From contig NC_021677.1 in assembly GCF_000247815.1 (NCBI RefSeq), positions 45,606,864 to 45,670,863 of the forward strand: DNA of 64,000 nucleotides, given 5' to 3'. Every line of letters starts with the position of its first letter. Position 1 is the first letter of the stretch. Source of the DNA: Ficedula albicollis (taxonomy: Eukaryota > Chordata > Aves > Passeriformes > Muscicapidae). The notes below the pieces were generated by a model. It did not search any database and had not been told where the DNA came from. It saw only the letters and a list, made by a program, of their open reading frames with translations. The position numbers and the translations under genes are program-made. Below are positions 50,974 through 63,440 of the stretch, one piece after another.

Positions 50974-52030
50974 ACTTTAGCACACTGGCTTCTCTTTTTT
51001 GTGACAACCAATCTTCCTTTTTCGAGTCAGTTATTTCCCTTGAATAATAAATATGGACTAGGGGTTAATAGCTGCATTGGAACAGAGCACCTGAGACAAT
51101 TGGTTCCCATGACAACCAAACTCATTTATTAATACCTTTTACTTATTTTCTCCTTATATTCCAAATGAATGTATTAGACATTAGTGAACCTTAAAATATC
51201 TTACAGAAAATTCTTGCAGCCATGACTCTCAGATAGGACATCATGGACTTTATGCATAACCAACACCTGAAAATTAATTTGAAATATGGCTGAACATGTG
51301 CTCCCCCTGTTTGGGGACCTCACCTTACACCATTCATACATTGAATTCAGAAGTTATTGATAGGGCAGATAGGCCTTGTAAATCTTCATATATTTTGGAA
51401 AACTACTTTATTTGCAAATTAGATGACAATGTCTTGGTTATTTTTGCTGCAGAGATACACTGAGTAAGCAAACAGAAAATACATCTGAGGAAAAGCAGCA
51501 TCTCATACTTCGACCAAAATCCTGGGAGACACAGCCAGCAGGCTGCTGGTTGAACTTTGGACTGCTCCTGACTGCCTCTGACTTCCTATGGTCTTTGAAA
51601 TTGATTTAATTTCTGTTCTGTGATAATAAGTTGTCATCCCACTAGTGTAATAGGCATCTTGAAATTTCACTTCACTGAGTTACATAACCTGCTCCAGACC
51701 ATGTGACTCCAGTCAAGTGATTAGTGTTTCTAGAAAAAGTGCTAGACAATTTTTTGTGTGAAAACATTACTTTTACCATTGTTTTCTGCTTGTACACATC
51801 TTTCTTCCTTCATTTAAAATAAATAAGCCCAGTATCCTGGGAGTTTCAGCAAATATCACCAGCTTCCAGCTGTACACCCTCTAACCACAAATGTCACTCC
51901 TGTCCTGATGCTGGCACACTGTATAAACTAATCACATAAATGGAATTGTCTGGAGTTTAAATAAAGGGATTTCTGTGTAAATAAACTCATCAGAAGGGCC
52001 TGAAAGGCATTTTCTCTTGCCTTGTCTTCT

Positions 52031-53205
52031 CTTGCAAGGAATCCTTGCAAGAATGTAAGACTGCATCCTATTTTATTTTAAAAATGAAAATTATCCTTTT
52101 GTAAAGATATCATCTTGTATCCTATAATTAGAAGGAATCAGCATTGCTGAGGATACCTTTTACTCTATCTACCTGTTATTCTTTCTTTTCCCTCACTGGA
52201 AAGTTTTAAAGCTGAAAAGCTGTATCCTACTCTTTTTCTCCTCATTCATCTGTCTCACATGCACACGTAGCAGTGTTCGTGTCAGAAAACAAAGTTGTTA
52301 CTGATCTGCTTCAATTTCCCCAATTGAACATCATGTTCCATGCTGAAACCAGCCTTACTGTATCCATCTCTCTGGCCCTTTCATCTACTGCTAGAAGAAG
52401 AGGGAATGAGAGAGAGACCATTCATTTCTTCCATGCCTTTCCTCCTCTTCCTCCTGTTTCTCTGTAGCCAGAACTGGAAATTCTCTGCTCAGAGGGCTGA
52501 ACTGCACTGGAGGAGGAGCATTCAAATCAGGCTGTGCTGCAGTGCAGTCAGTACATGCAAACATTGCCAAAGCATCTCAAAGGACAGTGCCTCAGACATT
52601 TCTCAGAGGTGCCAAATCCTCTCAGGACAGTATTAGAGTCTGTTTGGGTTTGGTCTCTGCCTCCTCTGGCCTTGCTCTCTCTCAGTAGCAGGCGAGGGGC
52701 AGCCCTTCTGCCTTCAGTGTTTGCCTCATTCCTATGTTCCACGGGGACTCGAGCTTAAGATTTTCTTTCTAGACACAGATAAAATAATAATGTGAGAAGA
52801 AATGTGCCACTTCTAGAGAAGGTGTCAGTGTGGCAATAGCTCAACAGGGTTCCCATTTGGTTGAACTTCATTGCAGAGGTGCTACCTGTAAGCAGAAGAG
52901 AGGAGCATTGGAAAAGCAGAAATGTCCCTCTTTTGGGAATTTTTTTGACAATGGTCACCTTGCTACCTAAAATATAGCCCATGTCACAGAAGGGCTATAA
53001 ATTCAATACTATAGAGGCATGACTGCAGTGGTTTATTCTGCTGAAAGAAAAGCAGAAGCAATGCTTGTCCTGGCTCAGGATAGATGAGTAGCACACAGCA
53101 TAGCCATCCTTCACTGATGAGTGCTGTGGGCTTGCCAAAGCCACAATTTTCTACTGTGACAAAAAACAGGCAGCAATAACACAGAAGATTCCCAGCTGCA
53201 TTGCT
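52031..53205. other. Unique non-coding DNA
   Basis: About 1.2 kb, somewhat richer in C and T tracts. Overlapping frames of 64-98 codons near 52273-52758 are in different phases and match nothing known. Confidence 0.6.
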
Positions 53206-53337
53206 ACTCTGCATTTGGCAGAATTTAGTAAAAAAAAACCCGAAAACAAAGAAGTCTGCATACCTCCTTGTAATGCACTCTGCATTTGGCAGAATTTAGT
53301 AAAAAAACCCCCAAAACAAAGAAGTCTGCATACCTCA
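53206..53337 (+). repeat. 71-bp-period tandem duplication
   Basis: Units 53206-53276 and 53277-53337 begin actctgcatttggcagaatt and share gtctgcatacctc. Differences lie at the A/C run (nine A then cccg versus seven A then ccccc), typical of slippage. Confidence 0.95.
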
Positions 53338-56300
53338 AGCCTCAAGAGCATCCTTCCTTGCAGCACATAAAATTCTTCCTCACTTCCACATCTGACTCAT
53401 GCTCACAAATTCTCCAATGCTGCCACCGGTCATAACTCAAAGATTTTTTTTCTTCTACTTAAATTACAAGTCTGAATGAAACTGAAAAGATACTGTTCCT
53501 GACACACAGATAGTATTAATTGTAGTCAAAAGATTTGCCAGTACTTTCTGTATGATAAATTGGCATAATTGATTGTCCTATTTTCCATATTCTGCATACT
53601 TGTTTTTATACCACCTGTTCTTAACAGCAGCTCATTCTGGCCCTGATCCTGAGAGGAAGGCTCCCCTGGTTATTTCACTCATTTTGGTAGATGTTTCCAT
53701 AAATGCAGAAGTCTATTTATGCTGAGCTTTGTATGGGATTGGAACCATTATTTTTGCTACAAAATCTGCTATTAGCATGCATGCTCCATCTTTCTTCTTC
53801 TTTATTTCCGCTTGAACTCTTTGAACAGCGAAACACACAGCTAATGGGCACAAGCTGAATGTGTTGTTTGACTCTGGTCTGCTTTTGTTCAGATATCAGT
53901 AGCAAATCAGTCTAACACTGTTTATCCAAAATACCTATCATCACCAATTGAAAGCTGCCCTTGGAGTGTTAGGTCTAAATTTCTAGTTATGTCTATCTCA
54001 AATATAACTCCACAGGAACAGTTCTGAAGCAGACTCCTTGAGCCACCTTTATAATGTAAATCACTAAGTGGAGTAAGTGAAGGACAGTTCAGAGCTGAGT
54101 GTATATACATATATACATACACAGACAACTACATAGAAGGCTGATTTTCAGATCTCTAAATTGTCTGAATTTTTGTGTCCCTTTTGTCTGTTCTCTCTCT
54201 TAACCCTTCTTTGGTATGTTTGAGCTGGAGATACTATTAGCCATCGTTATCTCCAAGACATCTGGTTTAGGTCAAAGTCTTGAGTACAGTATTATTATTG
54301 TATTTTTTCCCTTTAGAAAAAGAAAACATTTTTTTTAAGGCAAACTAATAAATTTCTTTAAATTTCTTTGGTGTTTTTTTGTTTGTTTGTATTTTTGTTT
54401 GTTTGGTTTTTTTTACTGTTCATGTCTTCCATAGCTGATGGGAAAGACCCTAACCATTTATTCAGGACCCAGGTATATTTTTTTTACTGCAAAGCTAGAC
54501 TGGATTCAGTCATTTGGAGAGACTTTCATTATATGAAAACAAGTTTTGGAGTAACCCTTGGAGTATTTTGTGTACCTGTGATGTTCATCAGTGTTATACA
54601 CTAAGATTCCAATGGTTGGTTTTTTTTCACTCACTCTTGGAATGATCACTATCACTATTGGAAAGTGCAGATACCAGCCAGGTAGAACAATCTTTATATA
54701 GTTTGGAAAATAAAACTTGAAAAATTAATACATCTACATCAGTGCATGTTATTTTAATTCCACTTAGATGAGAGAGAAGCATTTAAGCAGACAGAGTTCT
54801 TCATGATACGAAGTTGATCAGGGAAACCAGTAGGAAATCTTCATGGAAAACCAAACCAAACATTGCCATACGTGGATTACCCAACATCTAGGAGTACACA
54901 ACACCTGCAAGAATACTGCATGAGCAAAGGAGTGGAATCCTATTAAACATCTGCACTTCTGCTACAAGATTTATAAAAGCATCTTGAGTAGAAAAAATGT
55001 TCTAATGATAGCTATGCATTACAGGATAAACTCATGAAAGTCAAATCTGACTTTAAACTGCCTGTTTATTGCCTTCTGACATGTTACAGAACACCCTGGA
55101 GAATTACTTGTATGGTACCTGTCATCTGCTGGTCCATCTCAAATTATTATTCTCATATTGTTTTATATGAAGAACTGAAAAAAACCAAGCTTACCTAAAA
55201 TACTGTCTCTGGTAAAACCATGGTCTTAAGAGAGTTCCAGTTTGCTAGTGATAAAATAAGCTGGCATGCTTATTTTCCATTTTTAAACCAAGTGATTTAT
55301 ATAGAAGTAGGAAGAAAAAGAAGTTTTATTATTTCAGAATAAATTCATTCTCCTGTCTTCATTGGTACATGAAAATGGAAATTGGGGAGGGGTATTTTTT
55401 CAAACTATCCCTAGTCCCTGAGACAATAATCTATTAACCATTCAGCTCACCATAAATGGATTGCAAAACTGACATTTTCATGAATTATAGCAGTCTTTCA
55501 AGTAGCAAGAAGTAAAGTTGCAGCAATTTTCCATGTCTTTAATTTTACTGTCAAAAGGTATATAAGGGCTATGTCCTGGAACTGATGGATTTCCAGTAGA
55601 AAAATTAAATTTCATGTATTAATAGGTAAAAAGAGGGGCTTTGCTGCTATAATTTTAATCTAATTATTAACTCAGGAAAAGCTTTTGTGAATCTGAGTTT
55701 AACATTAGAATATACTGCACAATGATATAATGGTCTACATGCTGTCCAGATTGTAGTATTGATAGAATTGTATTTCTTTCAGAAAGTAAATTTAGGTTCT
55801 TACAATAAGAAAGAATGGGAGAGCTGAGGAGAAGAGTTATTTTTAAGCATAGCAACACTTTAGTTTCTCTGCCAGGGGACAATTTATTTCAGCTTTTTCA
55901 TCTTTCTTTGCTGCTATTGTTACAATGAATGAGCGAACTTAATTAGCACTGCAAGGAAAGGGCTATGTTCCCACAGCTCTCTAAGTGGGAAAAATATTTA
56001 AAGAACATGGAGCAGAAAAAGAATACAATTTTTTTAGAAAGAACAAAAGAACTGCATAAGCTTTAGTTTCCTTACTGAAAACACAGATGCATATAATGTA
56101 TCCAAAGTACAGTATTAGAAATGTCTTTTGAGATTTTTGGAAAAAATAACAGTTGACAACCTTCTGTATATATGACACTTATTAAAAAGTGTCTATATAA
56201 ATAAAAAATCTCTCTATTCTACATTTAAAAAATTATACATGATGACACAACTGGATGTATATTGGATCTCTTTATCCTATTCATTAAAGCACATGTCTAA

Positions 56301-57856
56301 GTGGGAATGCACTACAGAATCCTGATTATTATGAATTAAAAATAATCAATCAGTTTGTGAAGAAAACAGAAAATTCAATGTCTTTCCGCAGGTCTCTTTG
56401 AATATGACTATGCAACAGGTTCTGAAGAAACTAGAGCTGTTTCCATTTATTTTAGAATTACACTTATCAATTCAGGTGGTAGACCCCATCTATAGAATTT
56501 CTCTGAATACACTTTTTCTCTGAAAACATGTTCTTTTGGTTTAATATTTTAAACACTGGTACAGGAAGAAATGGTGTGTCTCTTGAGGAGCCACATTACT
56601 CAGCTGGAGCCTCAGAGTCTACCCCTACCAGTAGAAAGGATCCCTCTCTACCATACTACACTACATCTAACAGTGGGGCCTTAGCCCTCTTGACACCACA
56701 AAAATAAACATGAAGATGGATTTTGGAGCATCAGGACTGACAATGTTTCTAAGTGAAATAAAAACATGACAAAGCTAAAAAGATCCCATCTAGGTTCTTG
56801 TAAATGCTAAAGATTTAGCTGACATATATACATACATATGTATAGATAGATAATTGACAATTTTGTTCCTGATACACTGGAAGAATAATGAAATATTTAC
56901 CTGCCAGCAACAACTATAACAAAAATACCTACATGAATTGGGTTGGAAGGCTTCCAGAACCACACAGCAGATATTTTGTTGAGGTTTTGTTTTATATTCT
57001 CTTTAAGTCAGGTCAATGTCATATCTTGGAGAGAAATGTTCAGTGTTGTCTCTAAATAAGTGACGTTCTTTTCAAATACTTGTGGCTACAAGTAGGAAGC
57101 ACATTTTAAGCGCTTGATCATGAGTCTTCCCTATATAGATGATTTGATGGCAAGAAACAATTATGGTGGTGCTGGTGATGAAAATGGGGCTGGTATAAGT
57201 GTCTTCTGTTATATAAACAGTAAATTAGAGCCGTAAAATTCTGCTTACAATGAGAAAAAAACATGTGCTAGAAGAAAAGTCATATATAAAGAAATGTATG
57301 TCAACCTTTGGGATGGAAGAAAAATGCCACAAAAGGACACAGGTGCAACTTCTGGTCATGTCCATACCAAGAGAAGCTGACCATGACTAAATGATATGAT
57401 ATCAGCATAATCATCCTGATGGCTGCAATGAGGAAAGCTATTACCTGCAAAGTGGAATTGAAGAATCCTAATAAAATCTAAATTCCTTGTACATTCTGTA
57501 ATCTTCCCTAAATAGTATTATAGTGCCATATCCAATTTACATCTCTCTTCTCACTTATTTAAACAGAAAAGGTAGTGACACACTGATCTCTTTTCAAATG
57601 AAGCAGCTCAATGACCTGTCTTATTTTGCATTCAAAAGTAAACGTCCAGTTCTTTATGAAAAGGTTATTCTAAGCTGATATATTTTTTTCTTTGGAAAAG
57701 GAACTCAGCCAGTCTCTTTCTGTATGGTATATATTTATATCTCTTCTCACACTACTATAATTTCATTCTGTTATAAGGCAGGTAACATGAAAACAATATT
57801 CAACTCATCAGTGTTGCCATTACCTTCAGGCCTCATTATTGCTTAGATACCATTTT
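53338..57856. other. 4.5 kb non-coding stretch
   Basis: Unique AT-rich DNA with a G/T-rich run at 54367-54413 and short TA-rich words. No frame exceeds 80 codons, and no repeat family is recognised. Confidence 0.6.
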
Positions 57857-57958
57857 AAATTCCCCAAACCATCCCATCATGCCTTCTCAAAAACTCCCTC
57901 CTCCCTCAAATTCCCCAAACCATCCCATCATGCCTTCTCCAAAATTCCCTCCTCCCTC
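57857..57958 (+). repeat. 51-bp tandem duplication
   Basis: Units 57857-57907 and 57908-57958 abut, beginning aaattccccaaaccatccc, with two substitutions (ctcaaaaact/ctccaaaatt). They are pyrimidine-rich. Confidence 0.96.
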
Positions 57959-59197
57959 AGGCTCATCAGCTGCTGCCCTTCTGAGCACCAGGAGGTTCTC
58001 TCTTCCAACAGACCCCAAACAACATAGCACACCAAATCACTTTGATCTGAGTTTAACTGCTGCTTTGTCTCCTCCACATGAACCTTGCTGTGCTGTTCTG
58101 TCCCTCCTTAACTTCCAGTGAAGGCATTTATAATATTTTAATGACCTCTTCTGCTCAAGCAGTGAATATGCTGCACTGTTAGACATCTAGTAAATCCAAC
58201 ACAATATCTTCTATCTGAATTTTTAGAGGATTTCTACTTCTAAAAGTCAGCCATTAAACATTTCTAGTGCTGTTCAGCCTTTTTTTTTTTTTCCCCCTCC
58301 CATGGAAATTCCGCTGTTTTGGTTAGTTTCAAATAGAGTTATCACACACTGTTCTGAGAGAGGAAATAGATCCAGGTGAATAACTAATTAAAAAATGCAT
58401 AGTCTGTTACTGTTTTGTCCTATAATGAAGTCTTGACATATTCATATCCTCTCTGTCATCTAATTTGATTTTTCATAATCTGCAGTGTCGCTCCCATTAA
58501 CAGCTGCACAAAGAAATTGCAGGTGGTCAGCAGAGCTTGTCCAGGGATGCTTTAAAGGTCATCCATTACTCCCTGAAAGCTGTGAGATTAACACATCTAC
58601 TTCAGACACAGGAATGGTTGGCCTCTAATGGATTGTCTGTTTACTTTCACTGCTCTCTAAATCCTATAAAGGATAGCCTTTTACAACTAAAATAAATATT
58701 CTCTTTTTGAAACCAGTTAAAAAGGCTAATTGCTACTCTTCTCCTATCAGCATTTGGGGCTAAATTTTCCTCATCTGTTTTAGGTGGGAAGGCACAGAGA
58801 GTGTTCCTCTTTTGCAATGGTGCTGAGCTGAGGAGGGCAGGCACGGTGAGGGCTCCCGTGGGTGGTGATGATTTCCTTGGCACCCGGCTGTGTGCAATGC
58901 CCTGTCCCAGCAGAGGCACAAACCCAGATGTCCCACTGTAGGCAATGGTAAAGGCATGCCCGTGTCAGGGCTGCCAGGATGAGCGATGGGCTCAGCTCTG
59001 GGAAAGCTTTGTCTCATTTACCATTCTGTATCATATCAGCTGTACATAGGAGTAAATATGATTTTAAATCCAGATGTTGTATGTCATTATGGAAAGCTTT
59101 CAGTAGCGAAACTTCATCAATGTAAACAGAAATGCTGACCCAATAAAATGTCTGTTCTATGATTAGTGACACACAAGACTTGCTCACATGCCTTAGA
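57959..59197. other. Non-coding DNA with a GC-richer patch
   Basis: This includes a T13C5 polypyrimidine run (about 58280-58297), a possible conserved element (58470-58600) and a GC-richer patch at 58790-59000 with overlapping frames on the minus strand. No product is recognised. Confidence 0.55.
58470..58600. promoter_or_regulatory. Possible conserved non-coding element
   Basis: A compact balanced stretch (ctgcagtgtcgctcccatta onward) flanked by AT-rich DNA, with no frame. The call is by texture only. Confidence 0.22.
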
Positions 59198-59395
59198 TGA
59201 AGAAAGAGGAATATTTAATATGTTCAACAGTTAATAATGATTTTGAAGTCAAGGTGCATTTTAAACTAATCTTCAGAACTGAAAGAAAACACCATCTGAA
59301 GAAAGAGGAATATTTAATATGTTCAACAGCTAATAATGATTTTGAAGTCAAGGTGCGTTTTAAACTAATTTTCAGAACTGAAAGAAAACACCATC
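59198..59395 (+). repeat. 99-bp tandem duplication
   Basis: Units 59198-59296 and 59297-59395 abut, beginning tgaagaaagaggaatattta. Three transitions are visible (acagtt/acagct, gtgcat/gtgcgt, aatctt/aatttt). The unit is a multiple of three, so the 88-codon frame 59197-59463 repeats its peptide; this is probably incidental. Confidence 0.97.
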
Positions 59396-60706
59396 CGTGT
59401 CATTTGCCTTTCTATCACACCAAAAAAGTCAGATTCTCATCATATCCAACAACAGTTCGGTAGAGAATTTCTTAAAGTATTAGAGCAGTGAGTGTCATAC
59501 TTGAAGGAGTGAATTTCACATTTTAAGGACCAAATTTCTTATGTCAAACCCATGCAAATGGTATTTAACTGCTAGTGAAATCAGTTTTAAGCTATCACAG
59601 CCCAAAAGTATGAGAAAAGAGAACTTAAAGTACTGACAAACTAAGTTTAGTTTTCCATTTTACACAAACAACTAACTCAGGCTACGAAAAAGCAACTTTT
59701 TAAGACGATGCAGCGAACAATGGCTAATGCTGCATCTAAGGTGGGCAAAAATAGTCTCAGATTACTGTCACTCAGGACTATTTGATTCATAATAACTGCA
59801 TTCCAGTTCAAGCTTGTGACCTTTAATTAAAGTATGTTAAAATTTGAAGAGCATAAGAAAGGTTTCTGAGCTCTTTGCTGCATTCGTTAAAACAATTTAC
59901 TAATAACAAATCAGCCTCATGGCTAGAGAACAAAATTTTGACAAAATGTGAAAAATGGTACAGCAAAAAGGGCAGAGATGACGTCTCTTGAAGCCCAAGC
60001 TTGTGTTTGTGTAAAAATATGCATTTGTGCTTCTGTGTGTCTGGGTATGTGCCTTATTTATAGAGACAGTGCTAGAGACAGCTATTTACCAGCAATTACA
60101 TTTTCCACAGAGTCCTCAGTGTTGTTCTTGCATATATAAACTATTCAAAATGTATGAGAAAATGGAATCAGGAGAGGAGAAGGGTCAGCAAGGCAATAAC
60201 TTAAAAATTAAAAGAGTGACTGCAGCACTTTGTACCAATTTTTAGCAGGCAGGAACATGTCAGATAGTATCTATAGCATCTCCTAGGACTTTTGGATAAT
60301 TGTTATCATCACATTATCTCCCAGGTAGCATTTCCTCCGATAAATAACTCTGTGTTTAAAAATAAAACTCAGAGTAAGTATCAACTTGTTCAAATGATCC
60401 ATTTATGGACACTTACTTCCAGGATTCTTCACTACATGTTTATTCTTCCCTTTTGCTGCATTCAGCTGTAATTTCCTTGTTGAAATTCTTTGTTTGTTTT
60501 AGGGTAATTAAGAACTCTTGCACTCACAATGGCTTGTGACCCAGATAATTTCCCACTCATCTGGGCAATAACAAATGGATTTACATTTCTCTTTATTTTT
60601 TTTCAGTTAAGATGAAATACAGTGTCTCACTGCATTCAATCTACAGAGTTTTCTAAAACCTACATTTGCCTTGTGCTCTAAAAACAGATGAAGGGAATCA
60701 GAAGGG

Positions 60707-60729
60707 AAGATGAAAGCAGCTTTCATCTT
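60707..60729. repeat. 23-bp palindrome
   Basis: Perfect 11-bp arms, aagatgaaagc and gctttcatctt, around a single A. Confidence 0.9.
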
Positions 60730-61243
60730 TGGCCTCTGTTCAAGGAGGATGGACACTCTAGTCCTGCACTCATAGCACGAGAGGAATGGAGCAGTTCAGC
60801 CAGCAGTAGTGCTGGGAAAAAAAGTTAAATGTGCCTTCACTTGAGATGGTCACGTTAAGGCATGTTTAAGCTGTAAAGCACTTTGTACTGGCAACATTTT
60901 TGAGCGTCCTTCAAGGACTTCGTTTAATGTATCTGCTTTATATATGAGATAGTTGTAGTGAGTATCCAGGCTGGGTCATTTTGGATCATATATTTTCAAT
61001 GATGATGCAGAAATAAAAAATTAAAACCATAACTAATGTTAGAGATAAACAATAAAATCCAGTATGAGTTCACAGAAGATTATAATTGCATAAGAATTGG
61101 TTTTATTTTTAAATAGATAATCTTTTGCATGACTCTGGAATTTCATATTTATTTTTATTTTCATTCTTACTTTTATTCTTATGATGACCAGTTACAAAAA
61201 AAAAAAAATTCTCTTCTACCCCACCATGTAAGAAGATTATGTT

Positions 61244-61287
61244 TGTGACATAGTAGTGTCATCATTGTGATATAGTAGTGTCATGAT
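61244..61287 (+). repeat. 22-bp tandem duplication
   Basis: Units 61244-61265 and 61266-61287 (tgtgacatagtagtgtcatc type) with two differences. Confidence 0.9.
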
Positions 61288-62459
61288 TTCTAACTATTAC
61301 AAGATGAAAAATATGCCATACTACCTGTGAAGCACATGATGACTACAGAACACACTACATCTTGGGAGACATTTTGTATTTCATAAAATTGGATCTGGTC
61401 ACTGAGACAGCTATGATGAATAAAATCATGTCACAGAAAATATTGTTCACCAGAGGATGCTGTTCGTAATTTTTTCTTACGGCATTTTCGAAAAATGAAA
61501 TTGCCCATAACTAGAAAAGCTAGCTCCTGATCAGCTCTCTGCATCCAGTAATTCCATTCTCTCAAGAAGTACTCCATGTATCCATCAATTCTAAACTTCC
61601 CTTCTTAATCAGTTCTAATCATTATAAGTTTTGTGGTGCTTTCCTTTAAAACTTGGTATCACCTTTGCCCAAGTCCACCTTATTTAATTATTGTCTGTGT
61701 AGAATTTCTTTCTTTCAATTTGGGTAAACTAGTCTTAACTTTTTATTACTGAGGTAATTTATAACAAATGTCCTCAAACCACTTCTGCCTTCCTATCAAG
61801 CCATGACTCTTCAGCAGTCATTTTTATTTGGTCTGATATGGTCTCCATCTACTTCAGCAGAAGAGGAGAGTCAATCAATTCCAATGAAATTTTTAGATCC
61901 TGGAAGAGTTTCCACTTATATGTTTATCTTGTTTATTGTATCACTTTTAGAAAAGACTAATTAAGTAGTTCATTAAAATGGCTATGGTTATCCTGGTTAT
62001 TGTGGTACAAAAATGATTAAATTTTTATATATATACATATTTGCTGATGAAGATAAAATGAATGAAGCAAGTCACCATTGTTTTTCATTTTGCCTTTTAA
62101 TTTGAAAATCTTATCCATAAAATATATATTAGCCATGTTAATACCTGCAATCCTTGCAGAAAACAAGCAATTGCCTGTTTCCTTCTAAATGTATAACACT
62201 TAATACAATGTGTTTTCGGATTCCTTTTGGGGAGGGGGCGGGATTTATCCACTTTCCATACATGGTGCATTATTTCTTTAAAATACACATACATAAACAC
62301 ACACTTACATAAAATCACATCTGGGTTTCACATTTCTGAGTCACCCTTCTTTTTTATAGGCTAACCCATGCAGAGCTGCCCTTAGCAATGTCCTTTTTTG
62401 TAGTGCTGTGTCTGTTGTGTGGGATTCCTGTATTATCTGCTACTTGCTAACTGTGTTCT

Positions 62460-62640
62460 GCCTGCCCAGAGGGAACTCGTCAGCTACAATCCATCTGCTT
62501 ATTCACAGCTCCCTCATTGATTATTCATGAAGTAGCTGCTTTAGAAAGCAGGTATTGGTCATATTAGCGATGATAACCTGCATGCATCAAAAACTGAAGT
62601 GTTACCATCTCTGCTGCTGCCATATGTGACCTTGAGAGCA
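62460..62640. promoter_or_regulatory. Possible conserved non-coding element
   Basis: A balanced, homopolymer-free stretch with isolated CpGs (actcgtc, tagcgat), a tgattattcatga homeodomain/POU-like cluster near 62517-62530 and gcatgcat. It resembles a vertebrate enhancer in texture. No alignment was possible. Confidence 0.3.
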
Positions 62641-62802
62641 GCTGAGCTCTGTGGCACAGCCTTGGGCTCCAGATACACTTAGGAGTTACTTTGCTGTATT
62701 GCATCAGTAACTTCACCCATTAGCATGGGTGTCGGCACGAATGGATGATGTTCCACCTGCTTTCATTCCACAAGGGAGGAAATTATACTCACATTGCCTG
62801 GG

Positions 62803-63005
62803 AAAAAAAAAAAAAAACAGAATAAAACTAAACAAAAAACCCCAACCAACAAACCAACCAACCATCCACCCAAACAAATAAAACCACCATCCTGAAACTT
62901 CCATGAGACTCAGATCTATATAAAGACAGTTAAAAACAATATAGAAAAGGAAAAACCAAACCAAATCAAACCAACCAAACAAAAACTGGAAAACCCCCAC
63001 ACAAC
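62803..63005 (+). repeat. A/C-rich simple sequence
   Basis: Two tracts (62803-62887 and 62940-63005) made almost only of A and C, with AACC and AAACC words, follow a 15-A run and are split by about 50 bases of ordinary sequence. The type matches, on the other strand, the G/T tract at 23599-23701. Confidence 0.85.
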
Positions 63006-63228
63006 TGACCCATTAAACAAATAAATACCTCCAAATACCATTTGTGGAGATTTGCTGAAAGATTCCATTCCAGTGAATTAAGATGTTTTAGGTGTTTGCC
63101 TAGACCTTCAGCCCTTCTCCTTCAGATATCTCTAACCTATGTGTTGTTTAGTGTAACACACTCCTTCTTCTTGCCTTGAGACCTTTCTACTGCTTTTCAA
63201 TACCCAATTCATATCAAAGCATCATCCA

Positions 63229-63440
63229 ATTATAGAATTACAGAATGTTTAAGGAGTTGGAAGAGACCTTAAAAAACACCTACTTCCAACCCCCCCATAA
63301 TGGACAGAGACACCTTCCACTAGATCAGGTTGCTCAAACCTCACCTAGCATGGTCTTTAACTCTTCTAGGGATTGAGTATCCACAGCTTTTCTGCGCAAC
63401 CTTTTCTGGTGTCTCACCATGGTGCTAAATTTCTTTCAAA
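63229..63440 (-). mobile_element. CR1 LINE 3'-end fragment
   Basis: The plus strand shows the complement of the avian CR1 3' end in order: tatagaattacagaatg (the degenerate ATTCTRTG-type terminal repeats), gttggaagagacctt, acttccaaccccccc, actagatcaggttgctcaaa, agggattgagtatccacag and gtgtctcacca. The element therefore runs leftwards, with its 3' terminus at about 63229, and is 5'-truncated at about 63440, as most CR1 copies are. It is strongly diverged and inactive. No target-site duplication is expected for CR1. Confidence 0.93.

Larger units (their letters stand above)
46964..52030 (+). repeat. 2.5-kb tandem segmental duplication
   Basis: Copy 1 is 46964-49525 (2562 bp) and copy 2 is 49526-52030 (2505 bp), head to tail with no spacer and no visible microhomology at the junction. 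I saw only about five substitutions outside the 57-bp unit (for example aataatagctagaa/aatattagctggaa, gatgtta/gatgcta, cttctcc/ctgctcc, tgttact/tgtcact), so identity is about 99.8%. The length difference is one extra 57-bp unit in copy 1. Neither copy contains a recognisable gene or transposon; the short frames inside are duplicated with the DNA. It is either a very recent duplication or two haplotypes assembled in series. Confidence 0.97.
59396..63228. other. 3.8 kb non-coding stretch
   Basis: Unique DNA with a short palindrome (60707-60729), a 22-bp duplication (61244-61287), a possible conserved element (62460-62640) and A/C-rich simple sequence. No gene is supported. Confidence 0.6.

Noticed and set aside
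56938..56990. gggttggaaggcttcc as another CR1 3' end
   Set aside because: Only one short word matches; the other ordered CR1 blocks are missing on both sides.
59197..59463. Frame with a repeated 33-residue peptide
   Set aside because: The repeat comes from the 99-bp DNA duplication; units of 51, 57, 63 and 99 bp are multiples of three at about the rate expected by chance.
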